This document shows positions 1 through 9,029 of a stretch of DNA of 64,000 bases, one piece after another (the stretch's first letter is position 1; every line of letters starts with the position of its first letter). The notes below the pieces were generated by a model, which was not told the DNA's origin, made no database searches, and saw nothing but the letters and a program-made list of their open reading frames with translations. The DNA comes from Acidobacteriota bacterium (lineage in GTDB: Bacteria; Acidobacteriota; Terriglobia; Acidiferrales; UBA7541). Position numbers and translations under genes: made by a program. The DNA is taken from NCBI GenBank assembly GCA_013289955.1, contig JABCYZ010000018.1, positions 47,641-111,640 on the forward strand. The letters are read 5' to 3'.

Positions 1-167
1 TTCCGGCCGGGAATCCTTCGCGCCGCTCACTCCCTCGTCGATGTACTCGCCCGCCACCGTCCAGCCGCGGGCTTCTGCAATTGCCGCAGCTCCCGTGTCT
101 ACAAGCCAACGTTTTGATTATGGTTGGTGGTACTAACTCTGGCGTAAATCGCAACTCTGGTCGTCAT
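1..167 (-). pseudogene. Serine recombinase (resolvase/invertase) N-terminus, broken, runs off left edge
   Basis: The minus strand starts at ATG 167-165 and reads MTTRVAIYARVSTTNHNQN, the classic N-terminal strand of the serine recombinase fold, with the catalytic serine in ARVS. After VGL an in-frame TAG stop occurs (complement of about 99-101). After a frameshift in the following codons the family signal resumes as ARGWTVAGEYIDEGVSGAKD, continuing to the window edge. One nonsense codon plus one frameshift within the first 55 codons mean the gene is dead. The rest lies outside the window. Seen directly: both frame segments. Known of the family: VAIYARVS and the EYxDxGxSGAK motif are resolvase-domain signatures. 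Inference: a remnant of a mobile element. Confidence 0.75.
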
Positions 168-342
168 AGCGCCATCAGCTCCACTTCCAGATGCATGAGG
201 CAATCGCGGACGTTGTTCCGAGAGTCCTTCGCCAAACGCGCCAAGTTTGGCGCGTTTCCGTTTGCGCCCTCCGCGTGCCACACGTGGTCGAGATAGGCGG
301 CAATCTGATCGGACAGACCGTAGCTTGAGAATTCCAGCATTA

Positions 343-913
343 ACGGGAGAGAAACCTACGTTCCAAGCGTTCCGTATCGTTTGCGAAGGGAGGCCCATTC
401 TCCTTACACAACCCGCTTGGGCAACTCTTCATTACTGGGCGGAGCGATTTCCAGGGCGTCGGTCGGAGCATTTTGTGTTTCCGGCATGTGAAAACGGGAA
501 GGTTGACCCCACTCGCGGCACGAACTGGCGCACAACGTGTCGTCGCGTTACACGAGCCATTTCAACGTCCAGCGCGCAGCGAGATACAGAGTCCGAGAAA
601 AATCTGCCGCAATGTAGAATGCCGGGCGGAGATAGGCGGCATCAAGAACCCACTCGAGGGGCTTCGCTTCCACGATCTCCGTCACTCGACGGCCACCAAA
701 CTTTTGGAGCAGGGTACACCGTTTGCAGACGTTGCACGGATCCTTGGGTGGTCAGCGAGTACTGCCGTGAGGATGGCCAAGCGTTACGGCCATTTCCGTC
801 CTGAAGCCCAACGGCAAGCGCTGGCGGGGATTGCCACACAAGAAGTTCGGGTAGGGGTGAACCAATTTGTGCACCAACCGTCGCGTGCGCTAGAATGTGG
901 TTTGCGTAACTGA
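343..913 (+). pseudogene. Tyrosine integrase catalytic domain, frameshifted and 5'-truncated
   Basis: Two plus-strand frames together make an integrase core. The first (about 343-561) reads GRPILLTQPAWATLHYWAERF and then HFVFPACENGKVDPT, as in the middle of phage-type integrases. The second (about 580-862) reads CRNVECRAEIGG, then GLRFHDLRHSTATKLLEQG, then ILGWSASTAVRMAKRYGHF. The HDLRH box (His and second catalytic Arg) and a candidate Tyr near RYGH are visible. A frameshift lies near 560-590, and no N-terminal SAM-like or arm-binding domain is found upstream. The gene ends just 5' of a tRNA-Val gene, a usual integration target. It is most likely a decayed integrase of an old tRNA-targeted element. 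Confidence 0.75.
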
Positions 914-929
914 ATGATTTCACAGCACT

Positions 930-1006
930 AGGCTCGTAGCTCAGTTGGTTAGAGCGCCACCTTGACACGGTGGAGGTCTGGGGTTCGAGTCCCCACGAGC
1001 CTACCA
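930..1006 (+). tRNA. tRNA-Val (anticodon GAC), CCA encoded
   Basis: The sequence folds as a full cloverleaf: acceptor AGGCTCG (930-936) pairs with CGAGCCT (996-1002), the D arm is GCTC/GAGC, the anticodon stem CCACC/GGTGG encloses loop TTGACAC, and the T arm is TGGGG-TTCGAGT-CCCCA. The anticodon GAC reads valine codons GUC and GUU. The discriminator is A1003 and CCA is encoded at 1004-1006. Integrase remnants lie on both sides, suggesting it served as an attachment site. Confidence 0.93.
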
Positions 1007-1162
1007 TTTCTTTCCAATCACATTCCGATGAACGGTTGTCTTGGTTTGTGCGTTCGTGTCGCCGTTTGTGGCACAACCCTGTCCTTGTGCCAGCCCGTCT
1101 AACGCTTTGCGTTTGCCTTCCTTTCGGACATGTGAGTAGCCGGCAAGCATCTTGGGGGAAAC
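1001..1162 (-). pseudogene. Tyrosine integrase C-terminal fragment
   Basis: The minus-strand frame reads VSPKMLAGYSHVRKEGKRKA followed by LDGLAQ. This matches the end of many integrases, where GHVSxxMLxHYSHVR carries the catalytic Tyr. Upstream of the VSPKML segment the frame no longer resembles an integrase (the expected SIAGH is replaced), and the frame stops inside the 3' end of the adjacent tRNA-Val. It is therefore an isolated C-terminal stub, distinct from the plus-strand integrase remnant on the other side of the tRNA. Confidence 0.65.
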
Positions 1163-1318
1163 CTGTCCAGACTCGCAACGAAGGGGACACACCGGCTCGG
1201 GCCGAACGTGACCAGCGATCCTGGACCGGATTCCGCCTCGTTTATACTTACGTAGTGCGCGGCGAATGCGCCACCTCTCTCACTGGCCCTGCCCTCTAAA
1301 ATAGATTCGCCTGATCCT

Positions 1319-3130
1319 ATGTCTTCTTCCAAAACCATCGTCCGCATGGCGGGCACCTGGCTCGTGTTTCTCCTCGTTTATTCGATTGTGTCGCTCTCTC
1401 TTCCACGGGGGAGCCATGGTCTTACCGCGTTTGGCGATTTGTCGCAGTGCCTTGTGCCGATTATCGCGAACGCCGGTCTTCTCCTGAATGCCGGCACTCC
1501 GCAATGGCGCAGAAATCTTTTTTGGATGCTGCTCGCCATGGGCTGCACGCTCTGGATGATCGGGCAGTTCCAGTGGACGTATTACGAGCTCTATCTGCAC
1601 CGCGCCATGCCCGACAACGATCCGATCGACATCGTGTTCTTCCTGCGCGGCATTCCCATCATGGCTGCGCTGGCGCTGCGCCCGCACCTCAGTCGCGGCG
1701 AGATGCGCCTTCGCTTCGGCTATTTGGATTTTGCCCTGCTGCTCACCTGGTGGATCTTCCTTTATATTTTCATCGTGTTGCCGTGGATGTACGCTGTTCC
1801 CTCGCTGGCGGAGTACAACTACAACTACATACTCCTTCACAATACCGAGAACATCGTCATCGTCGGCGGCTTCGGCTACCTCTGGCTGCGGTCGTCCGGA
1901 GCCTGGCGAGCGGTCTATGCCCATCTCTTCGGCGCCTCCGCGATGTACATGCTTTCTTCTCTCACCATCAACATCGCTCTCGAGTTCAACCTCTACTACA
2001 CAGGCAGCTTGTACGATCTTCCGATGGTTGCCTCGTTTCTCTGGTTCGCTCTTGCCGGCGCTGTCGCTTACCAAAGACGGGCAGCTCTCGACGCCCCGTC
2101 GGAAAATGATTTCGGTGCTGAGTCCGACAGCTCGCGCGGAGAAAGTGTCGTGCCGGCGCGTCTGGCCATGGCCGCGGTGATCTCATTGCCATTGTTTGCC
2201 ATCTTCACGCTGCGGTACGCGCATCAAAATCCGGCAGTCCGAGATTTCCGCCTGATGACGGTTCTGATCGCGTCCATTCCGCTGGCGCTGCTTTTGTTTG
2301 TGAGAACCTATCTGGCCGACGCCGACCGCACGCGTCTGCTGTCGCAATCCGAGCGGTCCGTCGAGAACCTCCAGAGGCTTCAGGCGCAGATTGTCCAATC
2401 CGAAAAACTCGTCTCTCTGGGGCAGTTGGCCGCCGGCGCCGCTCATGAAATCAACAATCCATTGACGGCGATTCTCGGCTTCTCGGACCTCCTGGCCGAC
2501 GACACCACACTTCCAGAAAAGGCCCGCTCCACCGCATCGAAAATTCGCGACCAGGCCCGCCGCACCAAAACCCTGGTGGGAAATCTTCTGAGTTTTGCGA
2601 GACAGGTCCCGACCGAACGCACGCTCCTGGACATAAACACCGTGGTCACCAATGCCGTTCAGCTGCGCTACCTCGACCTGCGCACCGGTACCGTCCGCAT
2701 CGAGCTTCAGCTTGAGTCGGTTCTCCCGGGCGTTCGCGGCGACGGCAACCAGCTGATGCAGGTCTTCTTCAACATGATCAGTAACGCGGTCGATGCCATG
2801 GAAGCGGCCGAAGGCGGCGTCCTCACGATCAAGACCATGCGCGATCGCGCGTATGTCGTCGTGCTCTTCCTCGACAGCGGGCCCGGCATCAAGGAACCTC
2901 ACCGCGTCTTCGATCCTTTCTATACGACCAAGCCCGTCGGTAAGGGCACGGGCCTGGGTCTCAGCATTTGCTTCGGCATTGTGCAGGAGCACGGCGGCAG
3001 GATTCTCTGCTACAACCGGCAAGAAGGCGGCGCCGCGTTTCGCGTGGAGTTGCCGGCTGTGCTTGCGGTTATGCCCACAAAGGAGGCGCAGCTTGCGGGC
3101 GCGAGTTCAAATCCGCTGAAACCCTCGTGA
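1319..3130 (+). CDS. Membrane-bound sensor histidine kinase
   Basis: This 603-residue protein has an N-terminal half made of several hydrophobic segments (about residues 8-330) without a recognised periplasmic sensor domain, then a short linker and a cytoplasmic transmitter. The HisKA motif LGQLAAGAAHEINNPLT places the phospho-accepting His near residue 376. The ATPase domain shows the N box (FFNMISNAVDAM), G1 box (DSGPGI) and G2 box (GKGTGLGLSICFGI). The HEINNPL form is typical of NtrB-like kinases. No response regulator is adjacent, so it is probably an orphan kinase acting on a regulator encoded elsewhere. The ATG at 1319 is the first start in the frame and leaves no extra upstream coding signal. 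The signal sensed cannot be told from the sequence. Confidence 0.9.
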   Translation: MSSSKTIVRMAGTWLVFLLVYSIVSLSLPRGSHGLTAFGDLSQCLVPIIANAGLLLNAGTPQWRRNLFWMLLAMGCTLWMIGQFQWTYYELYLHRAMPDNDPIDIVFFLRGIPIMAALALRPHLSRGEMRLRFGYLDFALLLTWWIFLYIFIVLPWMYAVPSLAEYNYNYILLHNTENIVIVGGFGYLWLRSSGAWRAVYAHLFGASAMYMLSSLTINIALEFNLYYTGSLYDLPMVASFLWFALAGAVAYQRRAALDAPSENDFGAESDSSRGESVVPARLAMAAVISLPLFAIFTLRYAHQNPAVRDFRLMTVLIASIPLALLLFVRTYLADADRTRLLSQSERSVENLQRLQAQIVQSEKLVSLGQLAAGAAHEINNPLTAILGFSDLLADDTTLPEKARSTASKIRDQARRTKTLVGNLLSFARQVPTERTLLDINTVVTNAVQLRYLDLRTGTVRIELQLESVLPGVRGDGNQLMQVFFNMISNAVDAMEAAEGGVLTIKTMRDRAYVVVLFLDSGPGIKEPHRVFDPFYTTKPVGKGTGLGLSICFGIVQEHGGRILCYNRQEGGAAFRVELPAVLAVMPTKEAQLAGASSNPLKPS

Positions 3131-3236
3131 ACAGATCTCCAGTCTTCCGGCGCACGCTTTCCTTCGATCGTCGTGACGCCTGCCTGACTCATGCTAGAGT
3201 CTTGATTCGAACTACGTTCAACAACTGGGAGACGCG

Positions 3237-4025
3237 ATGACGGATGCAGCCATCGTGACGCAGAAACTTACACGCCGCTTCGGCAACCTGATTGCGGTTG
3301 ACGGCGTCGACCTCACCGTCGCTGCCGGGCAGTTCTTCGGTTTTCTGGGACCCAATGGTGCTGGCAAGTCCACGACCATCAAGATGCTCACGGGTTTGCT
3401 GGCCCCGAGTTCCGGGCGCGCGGAACTACTCGGGCTGGACTTCGCGGCGCATCCCGTCGAGGTCAAGCGGCAAATTGGCGTCGTTCCCGAAGGCATGGGC
3501 CTTTTTGAACGGCTGACGGGCGCCGAGTATCTTCAGTTTGTCGGCCGCATGTACGGACTCGATCGTCCAACCACGCAACGCCGCTCCGAAGAGTTGCTCG
3601 ATTTCATGCAGCTCTCCGACCGGCCGAAAACTCTCATCGCAGATTATTCCCATGGCATGCAGAAAAAACTCGCGCTGGCAGCGGCGGTGATCCACGGTCC
3701 GCGCATTCTTTTTCTCGACGAGCCGTTCGAGGGCGTGGATGCTCTTGCCGCGGGCGCCCTCAAAGCGCTGCTGGGGCGCATGACCGAGCGCGGCGTCACC
3801 ATCTTTCTGACCTCGCATGTCCTCGAAATTGTCGAGCGTCTCTGCAGCCACGTGGCCATCATTGACAAGGGCCGCCTCGTCGCTCAGGGTTCGCTCGAAG
3901 AATTGCGCGCAGGCGTGGCTGGAGAAGAAGGCAGCAAAACGACCCTCGAACAGATTTTCCTTTCCATCGTAGGCCAGGACGGCGGACAGCGGCCACAACT
4001 TGAGGAACTTTCGTGGCTGATGTAG
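3237..4025 (+). CDS. ABC transporter ATP-binding protein
   Basis: This 262-residue nucleotide-binding subunit has Walker A GPNGAGKST at residues 38-46, a signature region in the form YSHGMQKKLALAAA, Walker B ILFLDEPFEGVD and a switch His in TSHVLEIVERL. The arrangement and the short C-terminal tail fit the ABC-2 export type (CcmA/YbhF-like). Its 3' end overlaps the next gene by 13 bases, so the two are translationally coupled and form one transporter with the downstream membrane protein. The substrate is unknown. The signature LSGGQ is replaced by YSHGM, which is seen in this subfamily. Confidence 0.92.
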   Translation: MTDAAIVTQKLTRRFGNLIAVDGVDLTVAAGQFFGFLGPNGAGKSTTIKMLTGLLAPSSGRAELLGLDFAAHPVEVKRQIGVVPEGMGLFERLTGAEYLQFVGRMYGLDRPTTQRRSEELLDFMQLSDRPKTLIADYSHGMQKKLALAAAVIHGPRILFLDEPFEGVDALAAGALKALLGRMTERGVTIFLTSHVLEIVERLCSHVAIIDKGRLVAQGSLEELRAGVAGEEGSKTTLEQIFLSIVGQDGGQRPQLEELSWLM

Positions 4026-5665
4026 CTCATCTCCCCGGCGTCTGGGAACAGATCCGCCTGGTCGCCGGGCTGCGCTGGCGAATTCTGGCCAATAATCTTC
4101 GCAAAAAACACAACCAGTGGGACCTGATTGGGCTGATTTTCGCGGGCATCTTTGGCGGGCTGTTCGTGATCGGTCTCTGCTTCGCGTTTTACTTTGGCGC
4201 TTATTCGTTTCTCTCGGGCGGCCGCGAAGCCTGGATGGCCTTGCTCTTTTGGGCGATTTTTCTCTTCTGGCAGCTCTTTCCCATTTTCACGGCGGGCTTT
4301 GGCGTGGGTTTTGAATTCCGCACCCTCCTGCGGTTTCCGCTCAGCCTTCGCGCGTTCTACGTCATCGGCCTCGCCTATGGGCTCGCGGATTTTGCCGCTA
4401 TCGCCTCGATCTGCTGGCTAGCCGCCATGATCCTCGGCGCCACCGTTGCAAATCCGAGCGTCCTGCCCGCCATGCTGTTTGTCGCCGCGCTCTTCGTGCT
4501 GATGAATATCACGCTCGAGCGCATGATTGGTTCCTGGCTCGAACGCATCCTGGCTCGCCGCCGCACTCGCGAAATGTTTTTCGCTTTATTCATTCTGTTT
4601 GCCGTCTCCGTTCAGTTCATCAATCCTCTTGTGCAAAGATACGGCCGTACAGCGCAGCCATGGGTCCGGCAAGTGATCCCCTTCCTCTCCGTTTTCCCGC
4701 CGTCGCTTGCGGGACGCGCTATTGCGGGTGCCGCTCAAAATCATTTCACGGACACGCTTCTCGGCGTGGCCGGCATTTCAGCTTATATGCTGGTCTTCAG
4801 CCTGCTCCTCTGGCTGCGTTTCGCCACGCAATACCGCGGCGAAGAACTGAGCGAGTCGGCCGCCCCCGTTCGCGCGCCGGTTCGTCCCGTTTCTCGGATC
4901 GCGGGAGGGGCCGACGCCCTGCGGTTGCTCACGCCGCAAGTCGCCGCCGTCCTTCGCAAGGAGTTCCGCTACCTCACTCGCAACAGCTTTGCCTTTTTTC
5001 TGCTGATCATGCCCCCGGTGTTTGTCCTGCTTTTCACGACGCAATTTGCTGGAAAGCATCCTACGGCCACCAAGCACCCGGTCTCGGTCGAATTCTTTTT
5101 CCCGGCCATGATGGGCTATCTCATGCTTATTCTGATGGCGCCCGCCTATAACAGCTTTGCTTACGACGGCAAGGGCATTCAAACGTATTTCACTTCGCCA
5201 GTGAGTTTCCGCGAAGTTTTTCTCGGGAAAAATCTCTTGCAGCTGGCGATGCTCGCTTTTGAATTGACCCTTTCCATGATTGCGTTTTCCTACCTTGTCG
5301 GAATGCCTTCGCTTCCCCTTCTGCTGGCCACTCTGGCTGCGATCATCTTCAACTTCACGGGGCAGTTGGTCATCGCCAATTGGTCCTCGCTGTGTTTCCC
5401 GCGCAAGCTGAATTTCGGGCAGATGCGCGGGCAGCGGCAATCGGGTATGGCAGTGCTCGTCTCGTTTGGCACGCAGATTCTTTTGGGCGGCATTAGCGCG
5501 CCCATTTTGTTCATGAGCCGCTGGACCGGCGACAAGTGGGTTCCCTTGGAGGTATTTGCGTTTCTCGCAGCGGCCGCGATCGCGGGCTACTCTTCCTCGC
5601 TTGAACCTTTGGCCTCGCTCGCTGAAAAAAAGAAAGAAACCTTGATTGACGCGCTGTCCCGCTAA
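4013..5665 (+). CDS. ABC transporter permease (ABC-2 like)
   Basis: This 550-residue polytopic membrane protein starts at GTG 4013, inside the end of the ATPase gene. Two blocks of hydrophobic segments (about residues 38-270 and 320-530) are separated by a cytoplasmic, Arg/Pro-rich stretch near 280-310. This suggests a single-chain permease carrying two halves. It lacks extracytoplasmic MacB or lipoprotein-type domains. The coupling to the upstream ATPase makes it the membrane part of the same exporter. A highly charged end (EKKKETLIDALSR) follows the last membrane helix. The substrate is not inferable. Confidence 0.88.
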   Translation: MADVAHLPGVWEQIRLVAGLRWRILANNLRKKHNQWDLIGLIFAGIFGGLFVIGLCFAFYFGAYSFLSGGREAWMALLFWAIFLFWQLFPIFTAGFGVGFEFRTLLRFPLSLRAFYVIGLAYGLADFAAIASICWLAAMILGATVANPSVLPAMLFVAALFVLMNITLERMIGSWLERILARRRTREMFFALFILFAVSVQFINPLVQRYGRTAQPWVRQVIPFLSVFPPSLAGRAIAGAAQNHFTDTLLGVAGISAYMLVFSLLLWLRFATQYRGEELSESAAPVRAPVRPVSRIAGGADALRLLTPQVAAVLRKEFRYLTRNSFAFFLLIMPPVFVLLFTTQFAGKHPTATKHPVSVEFFFPAMMGYLMLILMAPAYNSFAYDGKGIQTYFTSPVSFREVFLGKNLLQLAMLAFELTLSMIAFSYLVGMPSLPLLLATLAAIIFNFTGQLVIANWSSLCFPRKLNFGQMRGQRQSGMAVLVSFGTQILLGGISAPILFMSRWTGDKWVPLEVFAFLAAAAIAGYSSSLEPLASLAEKKKETLIDALSR

Positions 5666-5707
5666 CGCTGTATTCTTCAGGACATTGTTTGAAGGAAAGG
5701 GGCAATT

Positions 5708-7912
5708 GTGAATCACCGCATTTACGTTTTCCCCATTGCGGTTGCGCTCTTCGCCGTGGCTCGTCCGGCGACGGCGCAATTTCTTGCGGATCCTAACCGA
5801 GTCTATGAAATTCCCGCGGTTACCGGCTACGAACAAACCCTGGCCGGAATGATTCGCGAGCAGCTGAAAGATCTCTCTCCGAAAACTGACAATCTCGGAA
5901 ATGTTTACGTCACCGTGGGGAGCGGCGCACCTCATCGCCTGATCGTTACTCCCATGGACGAACCCGGCTACGTCGTGAGCGACATCACTCCCGACGGTTA
6001 TTTGCGCGTGCAACGGTTGCCGCAGGCCGCCCCCAATGCCGTTTTCGACTTGCTCCATGCGACAGAGCCCGTTTGGATCATGACGCGCAGCGGAAAAAAG
6101 GTCTCGGGCGTATTTGCCGGTCTCTCCATCCACCTGGAGCCTGCCAGACAGAACCCGCCGAAAATGTCGCATCCGGATGAAATGTACGTGGACATCGGCG
6201 CGTCGTCTGCCGAAGAGGTCCGTGCAGCCGGCGTCGACTTATTGGACCCCATCGCGCTCAGCCGCAAGTCCCGACCGGTTGGCAATAGTGGCGTGGCGGG
6301 CCCAGGTGTGGGTGACCGCTTCGGCTGTGAAACTTTCCTTGGGTTACTGAACCACATCCGGGAATCCAAGATTGCCGGGACAACCACGGTAGCGTTTGCC
6401 GCCGAGCAATGGACGGGAGGCCGCGGGCTGGATCGCTTGCTAAACGAACTGCAACCGGAAGAGGTCATCTTTGTGGGCCGCCTCGTTCCGCCTCGTACGA
6501 CCGAAGACAAAGCATCGCCGGAACAAGCACACCCTGCCCCGGCGGGAGTGCTCCTGGCGGTAGACGATCTGTCCAAACCTCCGACCGTATTCGCCGGGGA
6601 ACTCGCCGGGCTTGCAGCGAAAAGTAATCTGTCCATCACGTCGGTAGTCGCTGCACGCCCCAGAATCAGCGGCTACGCCAAAACCAGCGCATTCCCGGAG
6701 CGCTTCGCACAACTTGGCGTTCCGACTCGCTGGCCTGTAACGCCTGTCGAATTTGTCGCCTACCGTGATCTCGGCAATCTTCTCGAATTGCTCGAGGCCT
6801 ATCTGCAGATCCCCAAACCGACCGGCGGCTTTGGAGGCGGCATCGGAGCCGGCGTTTCAGATACACCGTTACTGAAGGCATTGGTGGAAGCCTACGGCCC
6901 TAGCGGCCACGAAGAACAAGTCCGCGAACAGGTAAAAGCATGGCTCCCGCACGGCGCGAAGACGGTGACGGACTCGGCCGGCAATCTTATCCTTCACCTT
7001 GGTGATGCGAAGCCGGACGGCAAGACCACGCGCATTGCATTCGTCGCGCATATGGATGAAATCGGCTACCAAGTGCGCTCCATCGAACCGGATGGCCGCC
7101 TTCTTGTTGACCCTATCGGCGGCGGATACACCGAGTATTTTCAGGGGCACCTTGTCCGCATCAACAACGACAAATCTCCCGTCGGAGGCGTCCTTGAGCT
7201 GCCCGATGGCTGGGACAAGCCTGGATTTGAATGGCCGCATGGGCCACGATCCATGGACGAGCCAGTTCACGTTTACGTGGGCACCCATTCGGCCGAGGAG
7301 ACGCAGAAGCTCGGCGTCAAAGCGGGAGACTGGATGACGATTCCCAAGGAGTATCGCCCACTGGTTGGAACACGGGCCAACGGCCGGAGCTTCGATGACC
7401 GGGTTGGTTGCGCCGCCCTCATCGAGGCAGTCAACGCGCTCGCGCGGCAGGGCTTGCCGGGCCGCGATGTCACCTTCGTTTGGTCCACTGAGGAAGAAGT
7501 CGGTTTGAAAGGGGCAGCGGCTTATGCCGAACGCGCGGCGAAGGAAGGCAACGTGCCGGATTTCGTCTTTGGCATTGACACCTTCGTCAGCTCGGACTCG
7601 CCTCTTGAAAGCAAGCGCTTCGCCGACGCCGGACTCGGCAAGGGCTTTGTTATTCGTGCCGTCGACAACTCGAACATCGCGCCACGGGAGTTTGTCGACC
7701 GCGTCGTCAGGCTGGCGCGCGACAATCATATCGCCGTGCAATATGGCGTCACCGGCGGCGGGAATGACGGCGCGGTGTTCGTTCGCTACGGCTCCGTCGA
7801 CATTCCGCTCGGCTGGCCGCTGCGTTACGCGCACTCGCCGGGTGAAGTTGTGGATACGGTCGATGTGGACGCGCTGGCCAAAATTGTTACCGTGCTTGCA
7901 AAGAGCTGGTGA
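5708..7912 (+). CDS. Secreted tandem M42-type metallopeptidase with a degenerate first half
   Basis: The 734-residue protein begins at GTG 5708 after AAGGAAAGG and carries a signal peptide ending near ATAQ (residue 24). Two M42 (glutamyl aminopeptidase/cellulase M-like) units follow, about residues 25-375 and 385-734. The second keeps the metal and catalytic residues: AHMDEIG (H448, D450), FDDRVG, STEEEVG (E595, E596), GIDTF, and the final His in YAHSPGEVVD. In the first unit the corresponding positions read TPMDEPG (His replaced by Pro82), AAEQWTG (second Glu replaced by Gln234) and TPVEFVA (His lost), so it is probably inactive. M42 enzymes are usually about 350 residues and cytoplasmic, so this exported double unit is unusual. 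It follows the ABC pair by 42 bases and may be co-transcribed with it. Confidence 0.85.
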   Translation: MNHRIYVFPIAVALFAVARPATAQFLADPNRVYEIPAVTGYEQTLAGMIREQLKDLSPKTDNLGNVYVTVGSGAPHRLIVTPMDEPGYVVSDITPDGYLRVQRLPQAAPNAVFDLLHATEPVWIMTRSGKKVSGVFAGLSIHLEPARQNPPKMSHPDEMYVDIGASSAEEVRAAGVDLLDPIALSRKSRPVGNSGVAGPGVGDRFGCETFLGLLNHIRESKIAGTTTVAFAAEQWTGGRGLDRLLNELQPEEVIFVGRLVPPRTTEDKASPEQAHPAPAGVLLAVDDLSKPPTVFAGELAGLAAKSNLSITSVVAARPRISGYAKTSAFPERFAQLGVPTRWPVTPVEFVAYRDLGNLLELLEAYLQIPKPTGGFGGGIGAGVSDTPLLKALVEAYGPSGHEEQVREQVKAWLPHGAKTVTDSAGNLILHLGDAKPDGKTTRIAFVAHMDEIGYQVRSIEPDGRLLVDPIGGGYTEYFQGHLVRINNDKSPVGGVLELPDGWDKPGFEWPHGPRSMDEPVHVYVGTHSAEETQKLGVKAGDWMTIPKEYRPLVGTRANGRSFDDRVGCAALIEAVNALARQGLPGRDVTFVWSTEEEVGLKGAAAYAERAAKEGNVPDFVFGIDTFVSSDSPLESKRFADAGLGKGFVIRAVDNSNIAPREFVDRVVRLARDNHIAVQYGVTGGGNDGAVFVRYGSVDIPLGWPLRYAHSPGEVVDTVDVDALAKIVTVLAKSW

Positions 7913-7921
7913 GACGGTCAG

Positions 7922-9019
7922 TCACTCCGCGGAACGCAACGCCTCCGCATAGCGCGCGGCGATGGCCTTCCAGGAAAAGTATTTGTCCTGCGCGCGGCGG
8001 CTGCGTTCCGCCAGCACGGCGCGATACTCCGGATCGGACAAAACCTTGAGCAATGCTTCCCCCAAGCCGCGTTGCCGCTTCGGGTCGGCGAACACAACTC
8101 CCGCTTCCGTGATGGGTGACGCTGTTTCCGGGCCGTCCAGCGCCACTACCGGCAGTCCGCACGCAATTCCCGCGATGGCGCTGCCCCGCCGCGATGAGAT
8201 GCCTCCGCGCACAAAAAGCAAAACGTCGCAGGACGCCATGTGCCGCACGATTTCCGCGCCTGGCAGGATTCCGAGCGCAGAGACTTCAATCGGCTGTTTG
8301 TCCATCAGATTCTTTAGCGCTTTCTCCGCCGTGTCCGAATGACGCCCCATCACGACGAGCCGCAGCTTTCCGAGACGCTCCGTTACGGTGTGCAATGCCT
8401 CGGAGATGCTTGCGATCTCCCAGATGCCGCTTTCTCCGCCGGTAATTCCGAATACAGCGATGGCCGGCAACCGGTCCGCCGCGGCGCGGGGAACTGACCA
8501 TGCGGTTTCCGGAGCCGGCAGATTGGCGCCCACGGGAATAAAAATCGCTCGTGTGTGTTTTTTCCCAATCCAAGGGATTTTGCTGATGGGCACGGTGAGT
8601 ACGCCGAGATCGCAAGATCGCAGCGCTTCGCTCATAGCGTGATTCTGGGCGCGGCGGCGCAGCTTATCTATGGTGCGGTTGCCATGGTAGGGCAGCACGT
8701 CATGGTAGACCATTGCCACGCGCGCGCCCGCTTGCCGGAGGATTCGCAGCACTCGCAGAAATCGCAGTGGAAAACCCCGCTCGGACCAGGACAGCGCCGT
8801 GTATTGCACCAGCACCCAGCAGCCCCGCCACTCACGCGCTTGACGCTCGAGCTCGCGCATGCCCGCAGGCCAGCCGTCTTCGAGCCACGCTACGCGCACC
8901 AGCTCCAGCTCAAAATCGTGCGCGCGCAGCGCCTCTCCCAGATATTGGCAATATTCTTCAAGGGCATCTGTCGGCACATCCCGCCGGCCGAGCAGTGCGA
9001 TGGCGCGGTGCCCGCTCAC
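7922..9019 (-). CDS. Glycosyltransferase, GT4-like
   Basis: The 365-residue protein starts at GTG 9019. The N-terminal half has a Rossmann-like pattern with MVYHDVLPYHGNRTID, and the C-terminal half has the nucleotide-sugar-binding layout of GT-B enzymes (IAVFGITGGESGIWEIAS; LLFVRGGISSRRGSAIAGIA; GLPVVALDG; a final tail with RYAEALRS). The usual ExxxxxxxE motif is altered (RRGSAIAGIACGLP), so the exact family is uncertain. It belongs to the minus-strand polysaccharide cluster, and the relic of a carbamoyltransferase tail lies 11 bases upstream. It converges with the M42 peptidase gene across only 9 bases. Confidence 0.75.
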   Translation of the reverse strand: MSGHRAIALLGRRDVPTDALEEYCQYLGEALRAHDFELELVRVAWLEDGWPAGMRELERQAREWRGCWVLVQYTALSWSERGFPLRFLRVLRILRQAGARVAMVYHDVLPYHGNRTIDKLRRRAQNHAMSEALRSCDLGVLTVPISKIPWIGKKHTRAIFIPVGANLPAPETAWSVPRAAADRLPAIAVFGITGGESGIWEIASISEALHTVTERLGKLRLVVMGRHSDTAEKALKNLMDKQPIEVSALGILPGAEIVRHMASCDVLLFVRGGISSRRGSAIAGIACGLPVVALDGPETASPITEAGVVFADPKRQRGLGEALLKVLSDPEYRAVLAERSRRAQDKYFSWKAIAARYAEALRSAE

Positions 9020-9029
9020 GTTTGGATAC

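Noticed and set aside
642..1190. Long minus-strand frame crossing the tRNA-Val gene, containing GLEPQTSTVSR-like residues
   Set aside because: It overlaps the tRNA and the integrase relic; the residues are a by-product of reading a tRNA in antisense.
4778..6172. 464-codon minus-strand frame across the ABC permease and M42 gene
   Set aside because: Overlaps two well-supported genes and has no family character.
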